64,000 bases of DNA. It comes from Cellulosimicrobium terreum (GTDB lineage: Bacteria; Actinomycetota; Actinomycetes; Actinomycetales; Cellulomonadaceae). The position numbers and the translations under genes are program-made. The notes beneath the pieces were generated by a model that worked only from the letters and a program-made list of their open reading frames with translations, did not search any database and was not told where the DNA came from. The stretch's first letter is position 1. Each line of letters opens with the position of its first letter. The stretch spans positions 1,157,258 through 1,221,257 of the forward strand of contig JACYFD010000001.1 of the NCBI GenBank assembly GCA_014803435.1, given 5' to 3'. Positions 44,701 to 52,700 of the stretch are shown one piece after another.

Positions 44701-47700
44701 CAGTCGCCCGTCGCGGTCGACGACCAGGTCACGGTGCGCCCGGACCGCACGGTCGCCGTGGCCGCGCTGAAGAACGACACGGACCCCGACGGCGACCAGA
44801 TCGCGCTCGTGGGATCGGCGATCGAGGACGCGCAGGGGCTGGACGCCGAGGTCGTCGCGGACCGGGTCGTCGTCACGACGCCCCCGGACGAGGGGTCGTA
44901 CACGTTCTACTACGGCATCCAGGACACCTACGGCGCTCGGGCTGCCGGCGCGATCACGGTCGACGTCGCCTCCGACGCGCCCCTGCAACCACCGGTCGCG
45001 CGCGACGACGCGGTCCAGGTCGAGGACATCCTGGGCAAGACCCAGGTGACCGTGCCCGTGCTCGACAACGACGACGACCCGGACGGCGCCGCGACCGAGC
45101 TGACGGTCGAGGCGGGCACCGCGGCGGCCGGAGGCGCGCAGACCGTGACCGTGGACGACGACGGAGCGCTCGTCGTCACGCTCACGGAGCAGCGGCAGGT
45201 CCTCACCTACACGGTGACCGACCCCGACGGGCTCACGGCGAAGGCGTTCGTCACCGTGCCGGGCCTGACCGCCCAGGTCCCCACGCTGCGGCCCGGGATC
45301 GCCCCGCTCGAGGTGAACGCCGGCGACTCCCTGGACATCGACATCGCCGACTACGTGCTCGTCGTCGAGGGACGCACACCCCGCCTGACCACCGAGGACG
45401 AGGTCACGGCCCTCGAGGGCTCGCGCGAGGTGACCGGCCCGACGACGTTGACCTACACGCCGGATGCGGACTACAGCGGCCCCGCGTCGGTCACGTTCGA
45501 GGTGACGGACGGGACCGGGCCGGAGGACCCCGAGGGCCACGTCGCCCTGCTCACCCTCCCCATCAAGGTCCTGCCACCGAAGAACCTGCCCCCGGAGCTG
45601 GGCAACCCGACGCTGGACGTCGCCGCGGGCGAGGAGGCGTCGGTCGACCTGGCGCGCTTCGCGACCGACCCGGACGAGGACGCGCTCGAGTTCTCGCTGG
45701 ACGGGAGCACCGACGGGATCACGCTCACGCTCGAAGGCGCGACGTTGCACGCGCAGGCGACGCCCGAGGTGCCGAAGGGCACCGTCGTCCGCGTGCCGAT
45801 CTCGGTGACGGACGGTGAGCACCCGCCCGTCCCGGCGGAGGCGACGCTGACCGTGGTGGCCTCCACCCGTCCCCTCGCTCGTGCGAACGAGGACTCGGTC
45901 GACGACGCCCACCAGGGCAAGGAGACGACCGTCCCGGTCCTCGCGAACGACTCCAACCCGTTCCCCGAGACCCCGTTGACGATCGTCGACGCGATCGTCG
46001 AGACCGGGGCGAGCGAGTCCGTCCGCGTCGTGGGCGACTCTGTCGCGGTGACACCCAAGGACGACTTCGTCGGGGTCATGGTGGTGCGCTACCGCGTCCA
46101 GGACGCGACGAAGGACCCGGACCGCGAGGTCGAGGGCCGCATCCAGCTCAAGGTCCTGGGCAAGCCCGACGCGCCGACGACGCCACAGGTCGAGGAGGTC
46201 CGCTCCGAGACCGTCGTGCTGTCCTGGGACCCGCCGAACAACAACGGTGCCGAGATCACCGGGTACACGGTCGCGTCCCAGAACGGGTACACCAAGGAGT
46301 GCGGCACCACGACCTGCACCCTGGACGGGCTGACGAACAACGTGACCTACACGTTCACGGTGTTCGCGACCAACGCCGTCGACGACGGCCCGCCGTCCCC
46401 GGCGTCGGCCGAGGCGCGCCCCGACCAGAAGCCCGACCCGCCGGCCCCGCCGACGCTCGAGTTTGGGGACAAGTCCCTGACCGTCACGTGGGAGAACCAG
46501 ACGTACACCGACCGGTCCCCGATCGAGTGCGTCAACCTCCGCATCTCCCCGCCGCCGGCAGACGCGGCATCGGAGAAGACGTGCGTGAACGGCGTCCAGA
46601 CCGTGTGGGAAGGCCTGGCGAACGGCGAGTCCTACACGGTGCAGGTCCAGGCCACGAACCAGGCACCGGACCCGTCCGAGTGGGGCGACGCGTCCGCGGC
46701 CGAGATCCCGGCCGGGCTGCCCGACGTCCCGGCCGCGCCGAAGTCGGCTCGCAGCGACTCCGAGGTCAACGGCGGCGTCATCGGCGTCACGTGGACCACG
46801 CCGTTCGAGAACGGTGATGCGGTGAAGACCTACCACCTGCAGCGCTACAGGAACGGCAGCGCCGACGGGGCCGCCGTCAGCGTGACCGGGAAGACCTCCT
46901 ACACGGCCACGGGGCTGGACAACGAGTCGACGTACACCTTCGCCGTCGCCGCGGAGAACAAGGCAGGCACGACCGCTGCCAGCGGGGCGTCCAACCAGGT
47001 CGTCCCCTACGGCAAGCCGGGCGAGCCGGGGAAGCCGTCGGCCGCGCTGGTCAACGGCGACACGAGCCGCAAGGCGAGGGTGACGTTCGGCGCGGCCGAC
47101 GCCAACGGCAACGCCGTGACGTACGACGTGCGCGCCAACGGCGGGACGACGAACCAGACCACCGCGACGTCGTACACGTTCACCGGGCTGACGAACGGGA
47201 CCGGGTACACGTTCGACGTCCGCGCGTGCAACGCCGCCGGCTGCTCGGGCTGGACCCCGAAGTCAGGCTCCGTGACGCCCTACACGACCCCGGACGCGCC
47301 GACCGTCGGCTGGGTGCGGAACGGCAACGACGGTCACTTCACGATCAGCAAGAACGGGAACGGCGGCGACGCGATCGACACGGTCGAGTGGGTCATGTCG
47401 GGCGACGCGAGCAAGTCCGGCAACGGGACGTCGAACGTCGGTGTCCCGAGCGCGTGCGGCAAGAGCTACACGCTCAAGGCGCGCGCGAAGAACGCCGCGG
47501 GCTGGGGGGCCTGGGACACCAGGTCGGGGAACACGGACGCGTGCCCGCCGCCGCCCAACCCGGAGCTGCACGTCGTCCACGGGTCCAGCGCGGGCGGTGG
47601 CATGTACTACTTCCGCGTGAAGTACACCGACCTGCCGAGAGGCAACTACGTCTTCGTCTGCGAGGACAAGGACAGCGGGTCGTGGACCAACGTCGGAGGC

Positions 47701-47841
47701 GGCTACCACGAGGCGTTCACGCTCGAGGGCGACGGGACGACGAGCGACCTGGGGTGCTGGTACGGGTGGGCCGGCGAGCTGGTCCGCGTCCGCATGGAGG
47801 GCGCCGGCCAGCAGAGCTGGGTCTCGGAGGTCCCCTGGTGA
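41785..47841 (+). CDS. Giant membrane-anchored surface protein: propeller-like region, ~11 Ig/cadherin-like modules, 5 FnIII modules
   Basis: This 2,018-aa protein has a signal-anchor helix at residues 15-35, so nearly all of it is outside the cell. Residues ~40-400 contain repeated WVL/TLW-type strands like a beta-propeller, with no exact family seen. Residues ~405-1455 hold about eleven ~95-residue modules marked by NDTDPDGD-like Asp-rich loops, as in calcium-binding cadherin-like/VCBS or Ig-like repeats. Residues ~1456-1918 hold five FnIII-type domains (for example SWDPPNNNGAEITGYTV). A distinct Cys-containing ~100-residue C-terminal domain follows. There is no LPXTG or second helix. It is the first gene of the MoxR/kinase/EccC-like locus. 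GTG 41785 follows CCCGGAGGA. Function is unknown; an adhesin or cell-wall-spanning scaffold is inferred. Confidence 0.82.
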   Translation: MGYLSGLRDHRRAVASVGTVTAFSVALVGFAFFYEGEATADVDLNDSGVWVTKTSSGQLGRFNYESQAMDGSLLAGSAAFDVQQDASRVLLDDTGSSAASPIDVAHLSLDGQVRLPAGAQVMSGGGVTAVLDGEEGLLWVLPFDSATSFDAEETKPVAQLGGDGALTVAQDGTVFAAVPATGTLWTVHTSVTGEPEGDAQTSTLPVEKSAEVAVTAVGDDAVVLDRSGARLVLPGGKTVPLDDAGAAELQQPSAASEAVVVATASGLVTQPLGGGDAQVRRASGVPNPPVQLDGCTYGAWSSSAQVIRDCAGSDDDVDKQLEGVDPQSRLLYRVNRHVVVLNDLSAGTLWMAADSYEKVDDWDRKQPEEAAGEESDASLTNPEQVDQFIADRSQPNKPPKPKDDVLGVRPGRTTILPVLANDVDPDGDVMTATVLGEGPEGVDVQQIMGGAALQAVVPEDAEGTEGLRYAVSDGRGGVAEAGVSLKVSPWGENEIPEQSGDPVLKVAQGGTASIKVLPYFDDPDGDDLYLASAEATSAGDQVRSRPDGTVEFRDGGASTGRKIVDVAVSDGQGGLAEGQLLIEVLPQDQPPIAVNDHVVVPAGESVTVEPLTNDTDPDGDELRLSDVSEVDGAQITENLDAGELAFSSMEPGSYDLTYQVTDGPNVTTGLVRVDVTAPDEANAPPIVVTDTALLPAGGKTLVDVLANDTDPAGGVLVVQSVSVPDDAGVSVAVLSHQMLRVTELRALDGPVSVEYTVSNGSATSTGQVRVVPVPAPTRLQPPNAAADAVTVQAGDVVTIPVLRNDTHPDGLELFLQDELEQDVDPAVGEAFVSEDTLRFKAGSEAGTTYAIYRVRDANGQEDSAQVTIHVRDDEENAAPQPRAVEARVLSGSTVRVVVPLDGIDPDGDSVQVTGVASAPGKGTAEIVDGFLEYTASKNASGSDSFTYAVLDTRGATATGTVRVGISRPAESNQSPVAVDDQVTVRPDRTVAVAALKNDTDPDGDQIALVGSAIEDAQGLDAEVVADRVVVTTPPDEGSYTFYYGIQDTYGARAAGAITVDVASDAPLQPPVARDDAVQVEDILGKTQVTVPVLDNDDDPDGAATELTVEAGTAAAGGAQTVTVDDDGALVVTLTEQRQVLTYTVTDPDGLTAKAFVTVPGLTAQVPTLRPGIAPLEVNAGDSLDIDIADYVLVVEGRTPRLTTEDEVTALEGSREVTGPTTLTYTPDADYSGPASVTFEVTDGTGPEDPEGHVALLTLPIKVLPPKNLPPELGNPTLDVAAGEEASVDLARFATDPDEDALEFSLDGSTDGITLTLEGATLHAQATPEVPKGTVVRVPISVTDGEHPPVPAEATLTVVASTRPLARANEDSVDDAHQGKETTVPVLANDSNPFPETPLTIVDAIVETGASESVRVVGDSVAVTPKDDFVGVMVVRYRVQDATKDPDREVEGRIQLKVLGKPDAPTTPQVEEVRSETVVLSWDPPNNNGAEITGYTVASQNGYTKECGTTTCTLDGLTNNVTYTFTVFATNAVDDGPPSPASAEARPDQKPDPPAPPTLEFGDKSLTVTWENQTYTDRSPIECVNLRISPPPADAASEKTCVNGVQTVWEGLANGESYTVQVQATNQAPDPSEWGDASAAEIPAGLPDVPAAPKSARSDSEVNGGVIGVTWTTPFENGDAVKTYHLQRYRNGSADGAAVSVTGKTSYTATGLDNESTYTFAVAAENKAGTTAASGASNQVVPYGKPGEPGKPSAALVNGDTSRKARVTFGAADANGNAVTYDVRANGGTTNQTTATSYTFTGLTNGTGYTFDVRACNAAGCSGWTPKSGSVTPYTTPDAPTVGWVRNGNDGHFTISKNGNGGDAIDTVEWVMSGDASKSGNGTSNVGVPSACGKSYTLKARAKNAAGWGAWDTRSGNTDACPPPPNPELHVVHGSSAGGGMYYFRVKYTDLPRGNYVFVCEDKDSGSWTNVGGGYHEAFTLEGDGTTSDLGCWYGWAGELVRVRMEGAGQQSWVSEVPW

Positions 47842-47917
47842 CCCTGCGCGAGAACCCGCCCGACGAGATCCACCCGAAGACGACACGCACCGACCGAACG
47901 GACGAGAGAGCAGCGAG

Positions 47918-48892
47918 ATGACCACGATGACCCCCGAGCAGGCCGCCTGGTTCGCTCAGACCTTCGACCGGCTCGTCAGCAACGTCGGGCAGGCAGTGCT
48001 CGGCAAGTCGCACATCGTGCGCCTGACGCTGACGTGCATGCTGTCCGAGGGGCACATCCTCCTCGAGGACGCGCCCGGCACGGGCAAGACGATGCTCGCG
48101 CGTGCGATCGCGGCGAGCGTCCAGGGCACCAACAACCGCGTCCAGTTCACGCCCGACCTGCTCCCGTCGGACGTCACCGGCGTGACCATCTACGACCAGA
48201 AGTCGGGGAAGTTCGAGTTCCACGAAGGGCCGATCTTCGCGTCGATCGTCCTGGCCGACGAGATCAACCGTGCCTCGCCCAAGACGCAGTCCGCGCTCCT
48301 CGAGGTCATGGAGGAGGGCCAGGTCACGGTCGACGGCGTCGGCCACTCGGTCGGCCGCCCGTTCATGGTGATCGCGACGCAGAACCCCATCGAGCAGGCC
48401 GGGACCTACCGCCTGCCGGAGGCCCAGCTCGACCGCTTCCTCATGAAGGCGTCCATCGGCTACCCGGACCACGCGTCCACGGTCGAGATCCTCTCGGGCG
48501 CGTCCGTGCGTGACCGCAGCAAGACGCTCCAGCCGCTCATCACCACGCAGGCCGTCACGGAGATGGCCGAGCTCGGGGCGAGCGTGCACGTGGACGGTGC
48601 GGTGCTGGAGTACGTGTCCCGGCTCGCCGAGGAGACCCGCAACGCCGCCGAGGTCCGGGTGGGCGTCTCGGTGCGTGGTGCGCTCGCGCTCGTGCGCTGC
48701 GCCAAGGTCTGGGCCGCCGCGCACGGTCGCAACTACGTGCTGCCGGACGACGTCAAGGAGCTGGCGCCGAACGTCTGGGCGCACCGGTTCGTCCTGGACC
48801 CCGAGGCGGAGTTCGCCGGCGCCACGAGCGAGGCCGTGCTCGGCCGGCTGCTCGCCGACGTCGCGGCACCGCAGGAGCGACGCTCGGCCTGA
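47918..48892 (+). CDS. MoxR-family AAA+ ATPase
   Basis: This 324-aa AAA+ chaperone has Walker A (EDAPGTGKTML, near residue 47), Walker B (IVLADEINRA, near 111), sensor 1 (VIATQNPIEQAG, near 150) and the RLPEAQLDRF signature with the arginine finger region. MoxR proteins with a DUF58 partner help assemble or activate envelope complexes, often with VWA or transglutaminase-fold proteins. The next two genes fit that set exactly. ATG 47918 follows GAGAGAGCAG. The gap from the giant gene is 76 bp. Confidence 0.94.
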   Translation: MTTMTPEQAAWFAQTFDRLVSNVGQAVLGKSHIVRLTLTCMLSEGHILLEDAPGTGKTMLARAIAASVQGTNNRVQFTPDLLPSDVTGVTIYDQKSGKFEFHEGPIFASIVLADEINRASPKTQSALLEVMEEGQVTVDGVGHSVGRPFMVIATQNPIEQAGTYRLPEAQLDRFLMKASIGYPDHASTVEILSGASVRDRSKTLQPLITTQAVTEMAELGASVHVDGAVLEYVSRLAEETRNAAEVRVGVSVRGALALVRCAKVWAAAHGRNYVLPDDVKELAPNVWAHRFVLDPEAEFAGATSEAVLGRLLADVAAPQERRSA

Positions 48893-48939
48893 GCGTCCCG
48901 ACCCCTTCCTCACATCCTCACGGAACGGCTGTACCGCCC

Positions 48940-50211
48940 ATGAGAAGCACACCGACGACGACGGGTCGCCCGTCGTCGGGCTCGGCACTTGCCGGGCTCC
49001 TGCGCCCCGTCACCGCGGCGGTCTCGCGCGCGCTCACCCCGGTCGCTCGCGCGGCCGCGCCGGTGACCGGTGCGGTCAGCACGTTCGGGTGGATCGCCCT
49101 GGTCGCGACCGTCGGCGCGTGGTGGGCCGGGCTGCGGTACTCCTGGCTCGAGCTGCTCGTCGGTGCGGTCCTGCTCACCGTCGCGCTGCTGGCCGCCGTG
49201 GTGTTCGTGCTCGGGAAGTTCCGCTACACCGTGGACCTCGACCTCGCGCAGCAGCGCGTCACCGTCGGTGACCGGGCCGTGGGACGTCTGGACGTGCGCA
49301 ACGACTCCGCGCGCCCCCTGCTGCCGTCGGTGATGGAGCTCCCGGTCGGTGCCGGCACGGCGACCTTCCCGGTGCCGCGGCTGCGCCCGGGCGCCAACCA
49401 CGAGGAGATCTTCACGGTCCCGACGCACAAGCGCTCGGTCATCTCGGTCGGTCCCGTGCGCTCGGTCCGCTCCGACCCTCTCGGCCTGCTGCGTCGTGAG
49501 GTCGTGTGGACGGAGCCGGAGGAGCTGTTCGTCCATCCGCGCGTGAAGAACCTGTCCGGCTCCTCGACGGGGTTCCTCAAGGACCTCGAGGGCCGTGTCA
49601 CCACCGACATCTCGAACTCCGACGTGTCGTTCCACGCGTTGCGCGACTACGTGCCGGGCGACGACCGCCGCCACATCCACTGGAAGACGACGGCCCGCAC
49701 GGGCCAGCTCATGGTCCGCCAGTTCGAGGAGACGCGGCGGTCGCACCTCGCGGTCCTGCTGTCGACGCGCGCCGAGGACTACGCGAACGACGACGAGTTC
49801 GAGCTGGCCGTGAGCGTGTGCGGCTCGCTCGGGCTGCAGGCGATCAAGGAGGACCGCGGCGTGACGGTGCTCGTCAACGACGGGAGCCTGCGCGGCGACC
49901 ACCGCACCCGGCTGCTCGACGACCTCTGCCGGGTCGAGTCCTCGTCGAGCCGCACCTCGCTCGTCGACGTCGCGCGCACCGCGGGCGTGACCATCACCGA
50001 CGCGTCCGTCGTCTCGTTCGTCGTCGGCAGCCGGGTGACGCCGACGGAGCTGCGCGCCGCGTCGGCCCGCCTGCCGCAGGACGTCAAGGTCATGGCGATC
50101 CAGTGCGTGCCGGGGGCGTCCCTGAGCCGGCACGCGATCGCCGAGCTCGTGGTCCTCACGATCGGGGAGCTCGCCGAGCTCCCTCTCGCGCTGCGGAGGG
50201 TGAACGACTGA
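48940..50211 (+). CDS. DUF58 domain membrane protein
   Basis: This 423-aa protein has two N-terminal helices (about 45-65 and 70-92), a beta-rich region and the DUF58 core with YVPGDDRRHIHWKTTARTG (near residue 235). The family is the regular partner of MoxR ATPases. Its VWA-like fold may bind a client protein. The function is not known biochemically. Its stop shares a base with the transglutaminase-fold gene (TGATG), so both are co-translated. Confidence 0.9.
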   Translation: MRSTPTTTGRPSSGSALAGLLRPVTAAVSRALTPVARAAAPVTGAVSTFGWIALVATVGAWWAGLRYSWLELLVGAVLLTVALLAAVVFVLGKFRYTVDLDLAQQRVTVGDRAVGRLDVRNDSARPLLPSVMELPVGAGTATFPVPRLRPGANHEEIFTVPTHKRSVISVGPVRSVRSDPLGLLRREVVWTEPEELFVHPRVKNLSGSSTGFLKDLEGRVTTDISNSDVSFHALRDYVPGDDRRHIHWKTTARTGQLMVRQFEETRRSHLAVLLSTRAEDYANDDEFELAVSVCGSLGLQAIKEDRGVTVLVNDGSLRGDHRTRLLDDLCRVESSSSRTSLVDVARTAGVTITDASVVSFVVGSRVTPTELRAASARLPQDVKVMAIQCVPGASLSRHAIAELVVLTIGELAELPLALRRVND

Positions 50212-52700
50212 TGAGCGCTCCCACCAGCACCACCACGCGCGGCTCGCGCCGGTCGCCCGCCCAGGGCGGCGGGGCCGCCACCGGGACGTCGGGACGCGGC
50301 ACGACGCGTCGGCGCGACGGCGACACGCCCCGCGCGCTCACGCTCCCCGGCGCGATCGACGCCGTCGTCCTCCTCGTCGTCCTGGGCGCCACCGTCGTCG
50401 GTTTCGGTCCCGTGTGGGGCTCGGCCGGCTACCTGGTCCCCGCGGCCGGCGGGGCCGTCGTCGGGCTCGCCGTCGCCTGGCTCGGTGCCTGGCGCCGGTG
50501 GCCGGCGATCACGGTCGCCGCCGTCGCGATCGGTGCGTACGTCCTGCTGGGCGGGGCGCTCGCGCTGCCGCAGGACGCGATCGCCCGCGTCGTCCCGTCG
50601 CTGACCACGATCCGCGGGCTGCTGACGGGCTCGGTCACCGGGTGGCGCGACTTCGTCACGACGGTGCCGCCGTTGCACTCGTTCCCCGAGCTCGCGGTCG
50701 TGCCCTACCTGCTCATGCTCCTGACCGGGCTCGTCGCCGGCACGATCGCCTGGCGTTCGCGGCACGCGGCGTGGGCGCTCGCGCCGGTGCTGGTGGCGTT
50801 CGTCGGCGTGATCCTGCTCGGGACGGTCGTCGCGGCGTACCCCGTCGCGCAAGGGCTCGTGGTCGGCTGCGTCGGGCTGCTGTGGGCCAGCTGGCGCGTG
50901 ACCTCCGCGCGCCTGGGCGCGCACCGCATCACCACGGAGACGAGCCGTGCGGCGAACCGGCGGCTCTGGTGGCACCGCGTGCGCGCGGGTGCTCTGATGC
51001 TCGGCGTCGGCGCGGTCGCCGCGGCCTTCCTCGCCCCGGCGCTGCTGCCGGCCGAGCCGCGGACGGTCCTGCGGGCGACGATCGTCCCGCCGCTCGACAT
51101 GTACGAGTACATCAGCCCGCTCACCTCGTTCCGCAAGTATGCGAAGGACATGAAGGAGGACGAGCTCTTCACGGTGGAGGGCCTCCCCCTGGGCACGCGG
51201 GTGCGCCTGGCGACGCTCGACACGTACAACGGCGTCGTCTACGACGCGTCGAGCGGCGAGGACGGCTCCGGCGTCTACACGCGGGCCGGCGAGGAGATCG
51301 CCACGGTCGCGCAGGGCACCCCGGCCACGATCCAGGTCCAGGTGGGTGACTACGCAGGCGTGTGGGTGCCGGAGGCCGGCGAGCTGGCGGGCATCCGGTA
51401 CGACGGCGGCCGGTCGCGCGAGCTGGACGAGAGCACCTACTACAACGCGACGACGCGCACCGTGCTCGCCGACGCGGGCCTGCGCCCGGGCGACAGCTAC
51501 ACCCTCGACACCGTGGTGACCCCGGTGCCGTCGGAGGAGGACCTCCAGGCAGGTGCGATCGACCAGGGCGTGCCGGTGCCGCAGGTGAACGACGACCTCC
51601 TGCCGACCTCGCTCGGTGGCAAGGCGGCACAGTTCATGGGCGACGAGACGGACCCCGTGAAGCAGCTCTTCGCCCTGCGCGACGGACTCGTCGCGAGCGG
51701 TGTGTTCTCGAGCGGGCTGGAGAACCAGCCGGACTCCCGGCCGGGACACTCCGCGGAGCGCATCGACACGCTGCTCGCGGACGACGAGATGGTCGGCGAC
51801 GACGAGCAGTTCGCCGTTGCTCTCGCGCTCATGGCGAACCAGGCCGGGATCCCGGCACGCGTCGTGATGGGCTTCTACCCGGACGAGAAGTCGCCGCTCG
51901 AGGAGGGCGAGCCGTTCGTGGCCACCGGCGGTGAGGTGCACGCCTGGGCGGAGGTGCCGTTCGTCGGCCTGGGCTGGGTGCCGGTCGACGCGATCCCGGA
52001 CGAGGACAACAAGATCCAGCCGGAGCCGAAGAGCCTGCAGGTGCCGAAGCCTCCGGTGCTCGAGGACCCGGAACCGCCGGAGGAGCCGGCGGAGGCCGAG
52101 GCCGGCAAGGTGGACGACCAGAAGAAGGACGACGTCGACCCCGACGGCTTCGACTGGGGCCAGGTCGTCATCATCGGCGTCGCCGTCGCGATCCCGCTCG
52201 CGCTCATCGCGCTCCCGATCATCGTGATCCTCGCGTACAAGGGACGTCGTCGGCTCCGCCGTCGGACCGCGGCGCGTCCCGTCGACCGGGTCAGCGGCGG
52301 GTGGCGCGAGGTGCTCGACGCCGCGACGGACCTCGGCACGCCCGTGCCCGTCGGGTCGACGCGGCGCGAGGGCGCCGGCGTGATCGCGCAGTCGTTCGGG
52401 GCGACCACGACGATCCCCCTCGCGCACCGTGCCGACGCGACCGTGTTCGGTTCGGGTGACCCCAGCGACGCCGAGATCGATGCGTTCTGGACGGACGTCG
52501 ACTCGGTGGTCGGCGGGCTGCGCGCGACGGCGACGCGTCGTGCCCGCATCCGGGCGGCACTCTCCCTGCGCTCGGTCCGCAGGTCGCGGGACACGACGGG
52601 CTCGACACGGCGCCCACGGGTGCGTGTACCGTGGCGCGATCCCGGCGGGGGAACCGACGGCAGGGACGACCGCGTGACGAAGCGAGGAGATCGAGGATGA
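50211..52700 (+). CDS. Membrane transglutaminase-fold protein lacking the catalytic Cys
   Basis: This 829-aa protein has about six N-terminal helices (residues ~45-275) like TgpA/DUF3488 proteins, an extracytoplasmic region (~280-640) with a transglutaminase-like core, one more helix (~655-680) and a cytoplasmic tail. In the core, the usual G-D-C-E-x-F-A motif reads GDDEQFA at 529-535, so Asp531 replaces the nucleophilic Cys. His577 (EVHAWAEV) and Asp593 (WVPVDAIPD) remain. The protein is therefore predicted to be a non-enzymatic binder rather than an active transglutaminase or protease. Gene overlaps on both sides place it inside the MoxR-DUF58 operon. Confidence 0.88.
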   Translation: MSAPTSTTTRGSRRSPAQGGGAATGTSGRGTTRRRDGDTPRALTLPGAIDAVVLLVVLGATVVGFGPVWGSAGYLVPAAGGAVVGLAVAWLGAWRRWPAITVAAVAIGAYVLLGGALALPQDAIARVVPSLTTIRGLLTGSVTGWRDFVTTVPPLHSFPELAVVPYLLMLLTGLVAGTIAWRSRHAAWALAPVLVAFVGVILLGTVVAAYPVAQGLVVGCVGLLWASWRVTSARLGAHRITTETSRAANRRLWWHRVRAGALMLGVGAVAAAFLAPALLPAEPRTVLRATIVPPLDMYEYISPLTSFRKYAKDMKEDELFTVEGLPLGTRVRLATLDTYNGVVYDASSGEDGSGVYTRAGEEIATVAQGTPATIQVQVGDYAGVWVPEAGELAGIRYDGGRSRELDESTYYNATTRTVLADAGLRPGDSYTLDTVVTPVPSEEDLQAGAIDQGVPVPQVNDDLLPTSLGGKAAQFMGDETDPVKQLFALRDGLVASGVFSSGLENQPDSRPGHSAERIDTLLADDEMVGDDEQFAVALALMANQAGIPARVVMGFYPDEKSPLEEGEPFVATGGEVHAWAEVPFVGLGWVPVDAIPDEDNKIQPEPKSLQVPKPPVLEDPEPPEEPAEAEAGKVDDQKKDDVDPDGFDWGQVVIIGVAVAIPLALIALPIIVILAYKGRRRLRRRTAARPVDRVSGGWREVLDAATDLGTPVPVGSTRREGAGVIAQSFGATTTIPLAHRADATVFGSGDPSDAEIDAFWTDVDSVVGGLRATATRRARIRAALSLRSVRRSRDTTGSTRRPRVRVPWRDPGGGTDGRDDRVTKRGDRG

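Noticed and set aside
41785..47841. Sortase-anchored (LPXTG) adhesin
   Set aside because: No LPXTG-like motif, hydrophobic segment or basic tail is present at the C-terminus. The only membrane segment is at the N-terminus.
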